A stretch of 64,000 nucleotides of DNA from Gordius sp. MW1 (taxonomy: Eukaryota > Nematomorpha > Gordioida > Gordea > Gordiidae): contig OZ038530.1 in the NCBI GenBank assembly GCA_964036665.1, positions 22,342,001-22,406,000 on the forward strand, in the 5' to 3' direction. Positions 9,801-21,196 of this stretch are shown piece by piece; the first letter of the stretch is position 1; every line of letters starts with the position of its first letter. Below the pieces are notes generated by a model that searched no databases, was not told the origin of the DNA, and saw only the letters and a program-made list of their open reading frames with translations. Both the position numbers and the translations under genes were made by a program.

Positions 9801-12795
9801 ATAATCTTTGGTATTTTAATTTTTGTGTTTAAGATTTTGTATATCTCTGCCTAAAGACCTGCACGCGCGACCCAAAACCTACCCGACCCATACCCGACCC
9901 GACCCTTGGTTGGGTTCAGGTTCGGGTTGAAAGTTTTGAAAGCCTTCACGTCGGGTCGGGTTGGATTTAAAGTGTCTGATCGAAAATTGTGAATTCTACA
10001 TTGAAAAATACAGGAGACATATCTTTTAAATTACGTATGAGATATTTAATTAATATCGATATTTAATGAAAAATTAAATTATAAACTTACTTTTGTTCAT
10101 TAAAATCTATTTATTTTATTTTGGACGCAAATTCAAATTTAACTCGTGAAATGTAAAATATATCAACAAAATAATAATATTTATATTGTATTTAAATAAT
10201 GTGAAGTGGTAGTTCATTATTAATTTACACCACATAAATATATATTCATTAACCAAAATAAAAGTAAGATTTATTAAATGGTCCATTTGCAAAACTATAT
10301 ATTTCAAATGCAACGCGATATTGTAGACGCTAACATATTCATACCTCACCATAATAAGTCATTTAAATCAATTTTGTAATCAAAATCTGTGGTATCAATT
10401 AGTTAATAAATCGCACTTAAATTTATCCATTAAATTTTACACACCGCATTTTTTATTACTCTCGCATCGGTTAATAATATTTAAAACGCTTTAGGGTCCG
10501 GTCGGGTTCGGGTTGAAAATTCAAAAAATGCTTTCGGGCCGGGTTCGGGTTTATTAAAGTGACTCTATCTCTGCCCCTCCCATACTATGCCGTGAATAGA
10601 ACCTGCAGAGTTATTTTTCAACCCGAAATTGACTTGAAAGCAATTTAAATGTTTCAACTCAAACCCGGACCCTACCCGAAAGCGGTTTTAAATTTTTTAA
10701 CCCACCCTCCGAAGGCTTTTTCAAATTTTTAAACCGCTCAGACCCAAACAATTTAAAGCGTCATATTTTAAAAACTGTTAAATGCCATATATTACGAATA
10801 CCAAATTTATTTGAACATTTTATCATATTTACACTATTTCGCGCACATTCGCCACTGTTATAGTTAAATCCCAGTTGCAGTTTTGAACATATAAAATATT
10901 ATTTTTTATACAGTTATATTTGTTTAAGAAAATAATTCTTAATTATATTAAAAAGTGTTATATAAAAAATTATTATTAATTAATAGTATAAGATTTCATT
11001 AATTTAATAAAGTACATGATTTTGCAATTAAACCAATCACGTTTCATACCAAAACATACAATTTTATCTCGTTGTTATATTTTACCTTTCTAAAGTCAAA
11101 TTTTATTATAAAATTTGAAATTAGAGTCAAAACAAAACGATATTAGTTAAGGACAAGAAATTCATTAAATGAATAAATGCTATAGGCATACATTTTAATT
11201 TTTAATTAATTTTGCAATTTTATATTATGCCGTTATTTTGAAAGAATTTAAATAGCTAATTCACAAATATTTTGTCCAGTGTATTTGCAATAATTTCTGT
11301 ATGATTTAAAATCTTTGACCTGACCTGACCCGACCCGTCCCAAAAGCATTTTAAAATTTTTATCACCAATCCGACCCGATCCCGATCAATCGGGTCCGGT
11401 GTCGGATCGTTCATGCAGGTTACTAGCCGTTAATTAATATAAGTTTTACACAATAACTATTTTTTATAATATCAAATATAGCTGAAAAATTAGCAAATCA
11501 CACCAGTTTTTATTAGGAATTTATAAGTGGCCCATTTTAATTGAGCAATAATATATAATATATGGATCATCTTGTGGGCGCGCCGCGCGCATAAAAGTGT
11601 AAATATGAAGAATGAATTGAATTGATTATAGCTAAATCATTATATTCGCATATATTTAAGGAAACAAATGAATTGTCAAGTTTTTTTCCTAGCAATGCCA
11701 AGTTTTTATTAATTTAACTTTCAATCAATTATTCATTCAGCAGCATTATGTCATATACATAAATAGGTAATCGCGAAAAATTGGTTCTCTACTTCGCAAC
11801 GGGCTGCTGTTTGGGTCTATTCTTGGTCCTATTATTCCTCATATTTCGCCTATTCGACCATAAACTTTTCAATTTTTACGTTTTGATCAAAGTGTGTTGT
11901 TGTTGTGCCTGGTGCAATTGCTGTCCACTCTCGAAGCAAAGGCATTCTTCCAAAAGGTATCAGCGGTTTTAAAGTTTCTTTAATTATTTTTTTATTTTCT
12001 TTGAGGGGGTGGGGATGATTGAACCTCCTTGCACCCCCCCCCCCTGACTAGGACTATTCGTGTTACTTTATAAAACTTTTCTATTGACCAGTGTTGTAAA
12101 AACGGCTGGGTTCTGTGGTCGACCTTTGGCTCAACTTAGACTAACGGTCCTGGTCTGTTTTCCAAATTTTGACTAAGCGCAAACGTCGAACAGACCAAAA
12201 AAACTCTGTTTAGTCGACTAGAACCAAAGGGGTCGACCAAACAACCCAGCCATTTTTATAACACTACTATACACAAGGCAGGACAAGACAGGACATTTTT
12301 TCGTTGAAAGTGAGGTTTAAAATGACGTGAAAAGTTTTATTTTCGAAAGAGTATACCAAATTAAAAGCTTTTTTCTAACGCTGGCGTAGAAGAAATCTAG
12401 GCTTTGCGAAATAAAAGTTTTTGAACAGGCATTTGATATATAGTTATGGGCATCAGAAATTTTTAGGAGGGGTGGGGGGGGGCAAGAGTGGGTCAAAAAT
12501 ACTCAATTTTAGTTTAAAAAAACATTTATATAATAGATATATTACTTTTAAAAAGCGGAATTTTTGTTGTATTAGAGCAGGGAAAAAGAAACGTAAATCA
12601 ACTATGACCGCTAATGCAATGATGGGTAATGGTGGTAATCTCAGGTATATTCCACAACACATTTTGGATCAGGATTTGGGTGAATACAATAAATTTGATC
12701 ATAATTACGACAGTTTTAGTCGTTTTAAATTTACATCAACCACACATCCTACAAATTTTGAAGCACTCCTAACCCCATCGACTAGTGAATTTTGA
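3743..12795 (+). CDS. EVA1C: EVA-1/EVA1C-like receptor, two SUEL lectin domains, 8 exons
   Basis: Exons: 3743-3830 (candidate), 7177-7421, 7720-7840, 7934-8086, 9068-9220, 9310-9399, 11767-11956 and 12576-12795. All introns are GT-AG and all phases match, giving 1260 nt, or 419 codons plus stop. Order: signal peptide (about 1-29), SUEL/galactose-binding lectin domain 1 (about 32-151, starting TCEGQSLYLHCP and ending VFKYLQVSYKCQ), SUEL domain 2 (about 158-253, CENREMTLKC...YLSVVYSC), stalk, a transmembrane helix (about 289-313, preceded by NREK as in FAM176 proteins), then a cytoplasmic tail with a Cys cluster (CCCCAWCNCC, about 327-336) and a basic stretch. EVA-1 is a cell-surface co-receptor in axon guidance in C. 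elegans; function here is inferred from architecture. Domain 1 carries a long Asn/Ser/Gln-rich insertion. The Cys-rich tail is not typical of vertebrate EVA1C. Confidence 0.82.
3831..7176. other. EVA-1-like intron 1 with poly-G/poly-C MITE remnants
   Basis: AT-rich sequence with poly-G/poly-C tracts at about 5231-5270, 5627-5773 and 6779-6789. The one at 6753 starts CATGGGCGTAGCCAGG, the end sequence of the GTAGCCAG MITE family, without a clear partner end. The stretch at 6815-6905 contains two copies of an A-run plus GGTCTCGACT. No exon was recognised. Confidence 0.5.
8361..9014. mobile_element. Non-autonomous TIR element (TAGACTGCTC family)
   Basis: Ends ATAGACTGCTCATG and, inverted, ATAGACTGCTCATC. 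It fills most of the intron between the two halves of SUEL domain 2, and is itself interrupted by a small hAT (8405-8612). A second copy with the same ends is at 14144-14930 and a left end is at 32386. No flanking duplication is clear, so the superfamily is not assigned. Confidence 0.55.
8405..8612. mobile_element. 208-bp hAT MITE (GTTGTAAAAACGGCTG family)
   Basis: Imperfect terminal repeats TATTGTTGTCAAAACGGCTG and the reverse complement of CTTCTACAACACTA. Subterminal inverted GGTCGACC-type words. Flanked by ATGTGTTC (8397-8404) and ATGTGTAA (8613-8620), an 8-bp duplication with two changes. Relatives: 12089, 16025, 50011. Confidence 0.78.
9852..10567. mobile_element. 716-bp hAT element (GGGTCGGG family), perfect TSD
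   Basis: Begins TAAAGACCTGC and ends with CTCTA. Both ends carry CCCGACCC/GGGTCGGG-type subterminal repeats in opposite orientation. The identical 8-mer TCTCTGCC flanks it at 9844-9851 and 10568-10575. No transposase ORF. Lies in the intron before the transmembrane exon of the EVA-1-like gene. Confidence 0.78.
10597..11425. mobile_element. 829-bp hAT element (GGGTCGGG family)
   Basis: Begins TAGAACCTGC and ends GCAGGTTACTA. Subterminal CCCGACCC words at 11318-11410 and related words at 10660-10760. Flanked by GCCGTGAA (10589-10596) and GCCGTTAA (11426-11433), one mismatch in eight. It sits 29 bp after the preceding copy in the same intron. No ORF. Confidence 0.75.
12089..12266. mobile_element. 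178-bp hAT MITE (GTTGTAAAAACGGCTG family)
   Basis: Begins CAGTGTTGTAAAAACGGCTG and ends in the inverted equivalent (GCCATTTTTATAACACTA). Subterminal GGTCGACC pair. Flanks CTATTGAC (12081-12088) and CTATACAC (12267-12274) are similar 8-mers. It lies in the last intron of the EVA-1-like gene. Confidence 0.72.
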
Positions 12796-14143
12796 CGATT
12801 TTAACGCTTGAAAAATATTATTTATTCGACCCCCACCTCGGCCTTGTATATAATATCGTTAGAGAGACCGTGTATTTATTTATATATATTTTTTGCTCAA
12901 CCCTATGACGTCAATAATATCATGTATTTAATTTTATTAAAAAAAACTATTAAGATCTACAAGATTCAAATTGTAGATAGAAATTTTGCAGAGATTGTCT
13001 CTGGCTAGGATTTCACTATTCTTATACATGTCCTGTGGGTTAGGAACAAACAAAAATTAGGAAAATTAAAGTTTAAACTTAATTTTTGAAAAGTTATATG
13101 TTTTCATTAATACCATAATCAATATCTTAATTGAAGAAATTCAACATTTTATTAGCAAAAAGCGTAATTGCTGCTTTGTTTTAAATCAAAAAATTACTAA
13201 TAAAAGAAAACGAAGAAATTAATAAAAATTATGCTGCGTTTTTAGCCGCTATTATGCAATTTGTTGACATATGGGGGGGGGGGGGGAACTTGGACTGTTT
13301 TCCCCCTGAAAATTTTTCTCTAAAACATTTTAGTTTAATTGCATAAAAGATTTTAAGACACTTATAAACCTGGAAACATAATATATACATTTAATTTTTT
13401 TAATTTGATTTACGACAAAATGTATGTAAAATTTCAGAACAGGATTGTGAAAATTGCTATGAAAAACAAACTTGATTGAACATTTTTTTCCGTGAAAAGA
13501 CCAGACCGCCCTAGGAAGTGGCTAACTAAGCGGTTTTGTTTAATATATTAATTAATTTCTTTTATATTCCAATTGATATAAAATGGTTTGATTTTAAGTT
13601 GTTACCTGAGCATATATAGGCAAAATATACGCGTATCCAAACCTAAGTAAGCATTAACTATCAAAATAAATATTATTTATGGTTGACTATCGTATCAATC
13701 CACTGATTTATAATTTCTAGAAATTAACCTGTATTTGTTCAAAAATGTAGATGAAAACGTCTCACCTATGGTTATAAACAATGATGTAGATCAGTGGGGT
13801 GGCCAAGGCCCCCCCCCCCTTAGCAAAAATTTAAAAGAAATTTGTTGTAATAAAATATTAAAAATAGTTAAAAGATATATATTTATTTTTTAATTAAACT
13901 TTCGGCAAAGAGCTTTAACCACATTTTTGTGTCTTCCTAACACCACATGCAACAATGGTCGTAGTTTTTCCATCCTCAAGAGATTAAAAGCTCATTCCAA
14001 AAGTAGAATGTCAAGACATCGATGGAATGAATTGGCAATAGTAACGAATCGTAAGTAATCCGGTGAACTCTCTAAATGACAATCGCTGGGCAAATGAAAA
14101 ATCAAATGACTGTGTATTATAATGTTCCTCATTCTATACCATT
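12796..14143. other. 3' flank of the EVA-1-like gene, no gene seen
   Basis: AT-rich 3' UTR and intergenic DNA. Poly-G runs at about 13272-13286 and a C-run at 13809-13820, the latter after CAGTGGGGTGGCCAAGG, look like single ends of MITEs. No coding region or RNA gene was recognised. Confidence 0.45.
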
Positions 14144-14930
14144 ATAGACTAATAGACTGCTCTTCTCTTATATATTCACTCATCAAAAGTGTTGCAAAAA
14201 CGACCGCCATTTTGATAAGTGACGTAAAGTTTGTATAGCGATGGATTGTATTGGTCAGTAACTATTGATTTTATAAGAAACAGCCCATTTTTATCATTAT
14301 AGCGATTTCAAAAAGAAAATAAGTTCAAGTGTAGATGGCGCTATAAAGTTAATTTTATTTATAAATAATTATTAATTATAATACCAATCTTTTAATTTTC
14401 AAAAGCTCATGTTGATAAAACACAAAATGATTTACATTTTTATATCGAAATAAATATATAGGGCATAGCCGAAACCATTATAAGCATAAACCTGTAGAGA
14501 AATATGTTCTCTACTTTAGCTTTATTATAACACAAAACAAAAATGATTCAAAATGAATGAATGAATTTATTTATAACACCTTAAATTATTATTAGTGGTC
14601 AAATAATAAGGTTAAGATATATGAATAGTGAGGGTTGTGAATGCTCGAATAATAAAGGTTAAGATGTATGAATAAGTAACCAATGATCGAGTTTATATAT
14701 TCAAATAATAAAGGTTAAGTTTTTGCCTAGGTAACCGATGAGCGAGTTGCTTTATTCAAATTACCTAGAAGGTTAATTTCTTTCCTAGGTAAAGATATAA
14801 TTCCAAGTAAGTATATTCAAATAAGAAAGGTTAGTGTAACCATAAACCTAACCATTCAATTCACTTATCAAAATGGAAGCCAAAATTTGGAACACTACTT
14901 AAAAGGGAGTGAGCAGTCTATTTAGTCTAT
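14144..14930. mobile_element. TIR element (TAGACTGCTC family) with internal minisatellite
   Basis: Left end ATAGACTGCTCTTC, right end GAGCAGTCTAT, with inner inverted words around CATTTTGATAAG / CTTATCAAAATG. About 14155-14450 is similar to 32386-32690 (shared GTGTTGCAAAAACGAC and GTTTGTATAGCGATGGATT). No ORF and no clear target duplication. Confidence 0.6.
14590..14850. repeat. Degenerate tandem repeat, about 60-bp unit
   Basis: Four to five imperfect copies of a unit containing TTCAAATAATAAAGGTTAAG and CCTAGGTAACC. It lies inside the TIR element at 14144-14930. Confidence 0.6.
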
Positions 14931-16016
14931 GTCCTATACAAGGAATTGAAAACTTCATAATTTATCATATTTGTCTAAAGTTTCTGCTAGAACTTATCAT
15001 GGTTTGATAACAGAATTTCCCGCCAAGGCCAGCCCAACCCAACATCTTTAATTGCCCACTTCACTAATGCTGTCCAAACTCCCGGGCCCAAAATAATAAT
15101 TTTTAATTTCAAGGAATAATCTGTCATATTTACGAAAATTTGTTATTTAACTCTAACATTTTTATTAATGAAAAAGCGAGAAAAAAATGGTAAACTATAT
15201 AAAAAAATCTCATTGTTATGGTGCCCGCGTAATTCACGACAGTTGCCTGTTCGGCCCCTTGGCCGGGTAGGCTCAGCAGCGGGTCCGACTCTTTGATTTT
15301 TATTTTTGATTACAAATAAAATGCGTAAAATTTATTTTGGCAGCTTTCCCCCACCTTTGAATCCTGGCTACACGCCTGCCTGTCAAGCATCGATACATAC
15401 TAATTTTGAAATTTAAACATGCAATAGGGACAACTTTCTTACCTTCTTTCTGTAGTTAAATTAAAAAACTAATTTTAAGTATATGATGCGAATTTTAATG
15501 ATCAAAAAACTGCTATTCGATTTTTAAATTAACATATTTATCTATTTTGCAAAAATAGTTTTATTCCTTATCATTAGTAGATTACGACATTGAAACGCAG
15601 TTTTTTGAAGCCAGGTCTCATTCCTTAAATAACTATATCCAACCAATTCAAGGAACGTAACCTAAATTTGAGTGAAATTTTAAAGTTTTAATTAAACAGT
15701 GAAGTTTCTATTATTGGGAGAAAATTGTGGCTTACTCAACTAGTGAAAAATTAAGACAAAATCATCATCTTCCTTAGAAATTAAGTGTAATAAAAATTAC
15801 AGAAGCATAAGCCCACAGCCATTTTAGCGCTTATAAGCTTTTCCACAGCAATTATTGAAAATTCACAAGTAGGGGACGGACGGACATACAAGGCGACCAA
15901 ACAGGCCCATAAATTGCATAGCAATTAATATTAAGAATGTACAAATGATAGATGCCTATTTGAGAATTTTTGATTTTAAATAAAGGAACAAAATTAAAAG
16001 TTAGTGAATTAGACTC
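14931..16016. other. Intergenic sequence with repeat debris
   Basis: A short higher-GC patch around 15220-15290 and a partial MITE end at 15345-15378 (CCTGGCTACACGCCTG). About 15871-15927 matches the 3' end of the repeat family at 34364-36095 (GGACGGACGGAC, then GGCCCATAAATTGCATAG). No gene seen. Confidence 0.45.
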
Positions 16017-16024
16017 CTATACAC

Positions 16025-16212
16025 TAGTGTTGTAAAAACGACTGGGTTTCGTTTGGTCGATGTTTGGTTTTAGTGGGAACGGTTTTATGGTCTGTTTTTC
16101 TTAGTCGACCTATATGCTTGTCGATATTTGAAAAACCGAGCAGAGTCGACCGATAGTCTTAGTAAACCCAAAAAGGTCGACCAAACAAAACCCAGCCGTT
16201 TTTACAACACTA
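16025..16212. mobile_element. 188-bp hAT MITE (GTTGTAAAAACGGCTG family)
   Basis: Begins TAGTGTTGTAAAAACGACTG and ends CCGTTTTTACAACACTA. The 8-mer CTATACAC precedes it (16017-16024) and also occurs overlapping its right end (16210-16217), so the exact boundary and duplication are ambiguous. Confidence 0.68.
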
Positions 16213-16317
16213 TACACGATGTCAATGCTTAAATATATTAAATAATTAATCAGAACATTGTATCAGATGATTTTACAATCTTGTAATCTGTTGGTGGGGG
16301 TTGTGAATGCTTACGGT

Positions 16318-16466
16318 CATGGGTGTAGCCAGCATTTGCATTAGAGAGGGGCAGTCATGATTTAGGGATGGGCATAATAAACATTTTTTAAAATTTTAGC
16401 CATTTACAAAATTTCAATAAATTTTTGGATTTAGAGGGGGGCAGCCCCTCCTTGGCTACGCCCATA
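16318..16466. mobile_element. 149-bp hAT MITE (GTAGCCAG family)
   Basis: Ends CATGGGTGTAGCCAGC and CCTTGGCTACGCCCATA. Flanked by CTTACGGT (16310-16317) and CTTGCGGT (16467-16474), one mismatch in an 8-bp duplication. Its interior is the same as in the copies at 2140, 48733 and 61692. Confidence 0.8.
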
Positions 16467-16682
16467 CTTGCGGTAATTGCTTTGTTTATTTTTTTGAGAA
16501 TTTATCTACCCATGAATATACTAGGCTATGGCTACTCTTAAATGAAATACGTTAAGGCATATGTAATTTTCCACCTCTTTTTTTGGGGTAAAAAAGTTTA
16601 ATTTTTTTTTGTGGTTAGAATGTTTATTTTCACGAAACAAAGTTATAAAAATAAGCGAATTACAAAAATAAAGACATATTGG

Positions 16683-17090
16683 TTAAATACAAAGATCTAT
16701 ATTATTATCTTCTAAAATGGGCCATAAGTCAACAAAGGATTTAATGTTGTATCGTACAACAAGAATCCCTAGTTGTTGCCTGAGTAAAAAGGACGCAGAA
16801 ATTTTAGATTTCGGTGAGCGTGTTCCGATTTCTTTGAAAAAAACCATTGCCTGTTTACCAAAGGAACCGGAACACGAGGCAACGACAGGGATAAAAATGT
16901 TATATGCCAAAAGAGCAGAGTACTTTATAGTTTTACGCCCTTCTGCTGTAGCAATAGAGTCGTAATTAAAATGGGAAGGGGAAAATAGGTCAATACAAGT
17001 AAAATCCCATTTGAGGGATAGGCCGTTTTGCAAGGGGACTAAAGAAGAGCCGTCAGGGCGCATCCTACCTTCAAGAGAGGGATCTGACGG
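16683..17090 (-). pseudogene. Transposon-associated PD-(D/E)xK-like domain ORF
   Basis: Open reading frame of 126 codons from an ATG at 17063 to a stop at 16683, with in-frame homologous-looking residues upstream (ILEPSDPSLEG). Conserved-looking order: RPDGSSLVPL, then LKWDFTCIDLFSPSH, then KYSALLAYNIFIPVVAS, a Gly-rich turn, and a C-terminal RQQLGILVVRYN. The RPDG...WD...KY spacing resembles a PD-(D/E)xK nuclease core. I recognise this from multi-copy uncharacterised proteins linked to retroelements in invertebrates; the family name is not certain. No RT lies next to it, so it is probably a truncated mobile-element remnant. Related fragments: about 60690-60790 (-) and perhaps 23120-23280 (-). 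Confidence 0.55.
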
Positions 17091-17731
17091 CTCAAGGATT
17101 GAGGGTTGTACTTTTAATGTCCCAAAAAGCTGTTAGCTCGCGAACCCATAATATTAGTGAAGCCGTCGGGACTCGTGCCGTCCGTTGAGTTCATGGCTAT
17201 GGGTTCCTATGAGTTGTGAATGCAAGACTGACTGTCCGATGATTTTTGTAATTTATACATATAAAGGGTGTGAAATATTGTGATCAGTTGTATTTTTTGA
17301 AAAAAAAATTTTATGTAAAGTTTCTGGCTTTCAGGAAATAATGAACCAAACAAAACTTTGATTTATTAGTTAGCTAACAAAACGTTGCATGCACAACGCA
17401 TCCTGATTAGAGTTGTGTTGGAACGCGTCATTTTATACCAGCGCTTCAAATACAGACTAAGTATCATCACCATTATAAGGGTACATCGTGATGTGCATCC
17501 GTATTGTAAGGTCCCTTTTTTTACTAATTCTCTCCCCCATGGTCCTAAATCGTAAATAAAATTACTATGAGGCGAGCGCTCTTGTTTTTATAGAACCGCC
17601 ACATGTGCCATATTTTCTTATTGCAATAACCATCACATTGATCAAGCAAATAAGGCATGAGGCGGAGGGGGCTGACACACCGTGTTGATGACAATAACAA
17701 CTAGCTAACAACAACCCCTAAGCATGTACAT

Positions 17732-17993
17732 TAGTGGCGTAAATAAGGGGGGGGGGGTGGGGGGAAACGGGAAATTCCCCCCCCCCTTGGCAAAGATTAA
17801 AAAAATTTTTTTATAGCTTCTCAACGCTGAGGAGGCTAAAAACTGACATTAGAAATACCAGTCTAAGAATAGATTAAATGGATTGGCTTTATTGACAATT
17901 CATCGGGAGTTAGCTCCTACTCCCGATGAAGTTCTTAAAATTTTTGAAATTTCCCCCCCCCCCCCCTTTGAGAAAATCCTGGCTACGCGCCTG
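17732..17993. mobile_element. 262-bp MITE with poly-G/poly-C ends and perfect TSD
   Basis: Begins TAGTGGCGTAAATAAGGGG and ends CCTGGCTACGCGCCTG. The identical palindromic 8-mer ATGTACAT flanks it at 17724-17731 and 17994-18001. Long G and C runs lie inside each end and could pair. No ORF. Confidence 0.8.
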
Positions 17994-18001
17994 ATGTACA
18001 T

Positions 18002-19486
18002 AATGGTCGTTCAGGACAAAAAAAGGAGACTAAGAATCTGGGTGTGGCTATTTTATTGAGACTACAATACCACCAGCAAACCGTAGGGCGCGCCTTATAG
18101 CACGACCGTCATAACACTAATCCTGATACACAAAAAATTAATAATTTATAAATACGCTTCATAATAATACCCTTTTTTAGCTTCGATACAATAAATTATA
18201 ATTTTCGATCAATGATAATGTAGATTGTAGGTAAAAAAAGGAAATGACGGGTCCTTGTCGCGTTCGCGTATTTATCACGACTTTTATATTTCACGTATTT
18301 ATATTATACTACTGTCAACGGATTTTTAACAAATAAACTTATAAAAAAATAAAATAAAAGTGTTATCATAGCATAAAGACATTTTTTCAAGTTTCGCCCA
18401 TTATTTGATCTGCTTGATATAGAACCTATTTCGCAGTTCAGATTTTTTTAAATAATAATTTGAAACGCCACAAGCCCTCAATCCTGACACTGTCCAATAA
18501 ATCCCCTTTTTCCTAGAATAAAACAACTCATAAAACTTATGCCGCGGATATAATTCGTCTTAGATTTAACACGTATATAATAAAATTTTTTAATACATAT
18601 ACTATACGGTGTGTCTAAAGATTTAATACTTTTTTACATTGACCTAATTTAGACAGGATAAACGGTGGTTATTCGACAATTAAAGTTTATTTTAGCAAGA
18701 TTATTATAAATAAGACCTTTCTGATAAACTAAGACGTTTTAAAATATTCACGGAAATTTAATTTGTATTAGCAAATTGAGAAGATAGAAAGTGATATATA
18801 GAATAAATATACGTACCATTTTTTCAAATTTGAGATACAGAACTTTATTTTTTTTATTATTTTAATATTTTTCAATAAAAAAGTTTACCGATTACCACTA
18901 TTTGGCTGAAGAGTATCATGATTTTTCATCGCCATTATGGTTTAACATCTTTACTCACATGATATTTTCAGATATAGAAAACAATAAAAATATTTCAAAG
19001 GATTGTATTATTCATGTACACTAATTTTTTTTCTAATATTAGGAAGAATGACAATATAAAACAATCAACGTTTTACAAATTATTATACATAACAAGATTA
19101 ATTCTATTTATAAATCTAAAGCATTTTAAAAAGTATTTACAAGATTTGCGTGTAACATAAAAATCATTAATATCAAAACTTATCTCAATATATGTACGCA
19201 TTATTCATTTACGACCTTATCATTAAAGGCTTTACATTACTTTCATGTCAATAGGTATTACATATTATATGTCATAATTACATTGCATATTAACCATTTT
19301 GGAATTCAACTAGTTCTCTTTAAGGAAGATTTTGACAATCATTGTGATGATTATCTTAAATTTCATAAATTTGTATTTGTGTAAAAATTATATTATAAAC
19401 CTTAAAAAATTAATGCTTATATAACTTAGATCGACATAGCATAAAATTTAAATATTATAATGATCCAAGACGAGTAGAATTATAAT
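18002..19486. other. Intergenic / 3' flank of the GPCR gene
   Basis: AT-rich, no coding signal or repeat boundary recognised; the part near 19486 would include the 3' UTR of the minus-strand GPCR gene. Confidence 0.4.
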
Positions 19487-21196
19487 TTATATTGTTTTTA
19501 GCTCCGCCCTCAACTTTTCATTTACAGCATCATGAGAACTTGGTATTATCATTAGTGTGCGGGAAGTAGATGCAGATGAACGACTCCGAAATATGCTGAT
19601 AATTAAATACCTAACAGAGGCAATATTTTGAGTGAATTTGAGTTTGCCTTTGAAGTTATGATTCACAATCAATATAGGATTTATCCACTGGGTGCAAGAA
19701 AACCATAGGAGTAACCAATGAAAAACACGTTCTTGCTGATCTCTGTTTAAATGGCAATAATGAAAATGGATGAGGTATTGATACCCTAATATAGGGAAAT
19801 AACATATGCCATAAATGACGATAAGGGTCATTATCAGTTTAATTGCTTTGCTTTTGTCCTCTATGGATGAACTGTTTTGAAGTAAGTTTTGTGAAACGCG
19901 TTGAGATTTTTTCAAGAACCAAATAACAATTCCATATAGGATTAACGATAATGTGTAAGGAATGATGATTCCTGTTTTGAAAAGATTCATTAAATTTATT
20001 TAAAAGACATTGTAAAAACACTTTGCAATAATTTTTCATCGAATTGAAATTTACAACCTACACCTAGGCTCTTGGCCAGCAAGTTTTTGATAATATAATC
20101 TGTTAAGATCGTTAGTTAAGATTCAAAGAGTTAACGTTCATACACAGAATTTGAGGAGTTCTCTTACTTTGATTTTTATAAAATTAGAAATTCTAACATT
20201 AACTTTTTAATTACCTCAATATAATGTAACTGCCTACAAAACAAATTAAGATGTGTACAATTAAACAATATGAAATTAAAAAGTTTTAAACAAATATTTT
20301 AGCACTAGGGTTCTTAAACTGTAGCCAAATATGATAATACAAATTCCATCAAATTTCAACTTACCAACGGTTGTAAGCCATATAAGATAAGCGCGCGTTT
20401 GTGCATCATTTAAAGAACAGAATGGGTGATTTGAAGGTGATTTCCAACTTCTCTTGACATATTTAATTAAAAGAAATGTGATGGGAAGCAGAGTTATCAC
20501 AACAATCATTATCGCTATACCGCAAATCGTATCTTTTTTTTGAAATTTACACCTTTTAGTAATGACTATAGCCTTGAACCTATCTATGGCTAGGGCCAAC
20601 ATACTGAATGAACTCATGTACAAGAATATTTCTTCAAAGACACTAAGGACAACTACTTCTCGACATAAAATAAGCACGTCTTGACCCTTAATTTCCTTTC
20701 CATGAAAGAATGAGGTGTGAATTAAAAGAGGTATACATAAGCTGGCTCCCATCATATCTCCTATCGCTCTTAGAGTAAAAAAACATTTCACAGGAAAGAT
20801 GAAAGATCTGATTGAACCATTCGATAGAGAACTATCATGTCCAGACGCGGTTGGGGTCGCAATATGATTTTTGTTATCGGAGGAAGGACTAATGCGTTTA
20901 TTTATCCTGTACAACAAGTAACTGTTAGTGGAAAGTGTTATGATAAGTTGCAATATGTATAGGGGAATAAATATCCATTTGTCAACAAGTATATCATCTA
21001 TACCGTAAGTGTATAAATTGCGAATAATAGTTGTACGACTATTATTGGAATGTGAATAATTTAGATTTTGAGCATCGCTAGTATTCAAAAAACCTTCTTC
21101 GTCATGTGAAAGAATTTTATAGATTGAAATCTTAATTGGCATTTTTATACTCTTTAAATAAAAGTTGTTATCAAAATTAAAAAAATAGTCATTCAT
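19487..21196 (-). CDS. Class A-like GPCR, two exons, 438 aa
   Basis: Exon 1 21196-20365, exon 2 19971-19487, intron 20364-19972 (GTAAGT...CAG, phase 1). Together 439 codons with stop. Seven hydrophobic segments: TM1 about 74-97 (STNSYLL), TM2 about 138-160 (LRAIGD, the sodium-site Asp), TM3 about 178-204 with Cys178 and a DRF version of the DRY motif at 205-207, TM4 about 224-245, TM5 from about 278, TM6 with CYFP at 334-337 (CWxP-like), TM7 with NPILIV at 375-380 (NPxxY lacking Tyr). Cys260 could pair with Cys178. The loop between TM1 and TM2 is unusually long (about 36 residues, Ser-rich). Ligand unknown; no closer family assignable. Met19 (21142) is an alternative start: it is conserved in one paralog while Met1 is not. 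Confidence 0.85.
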
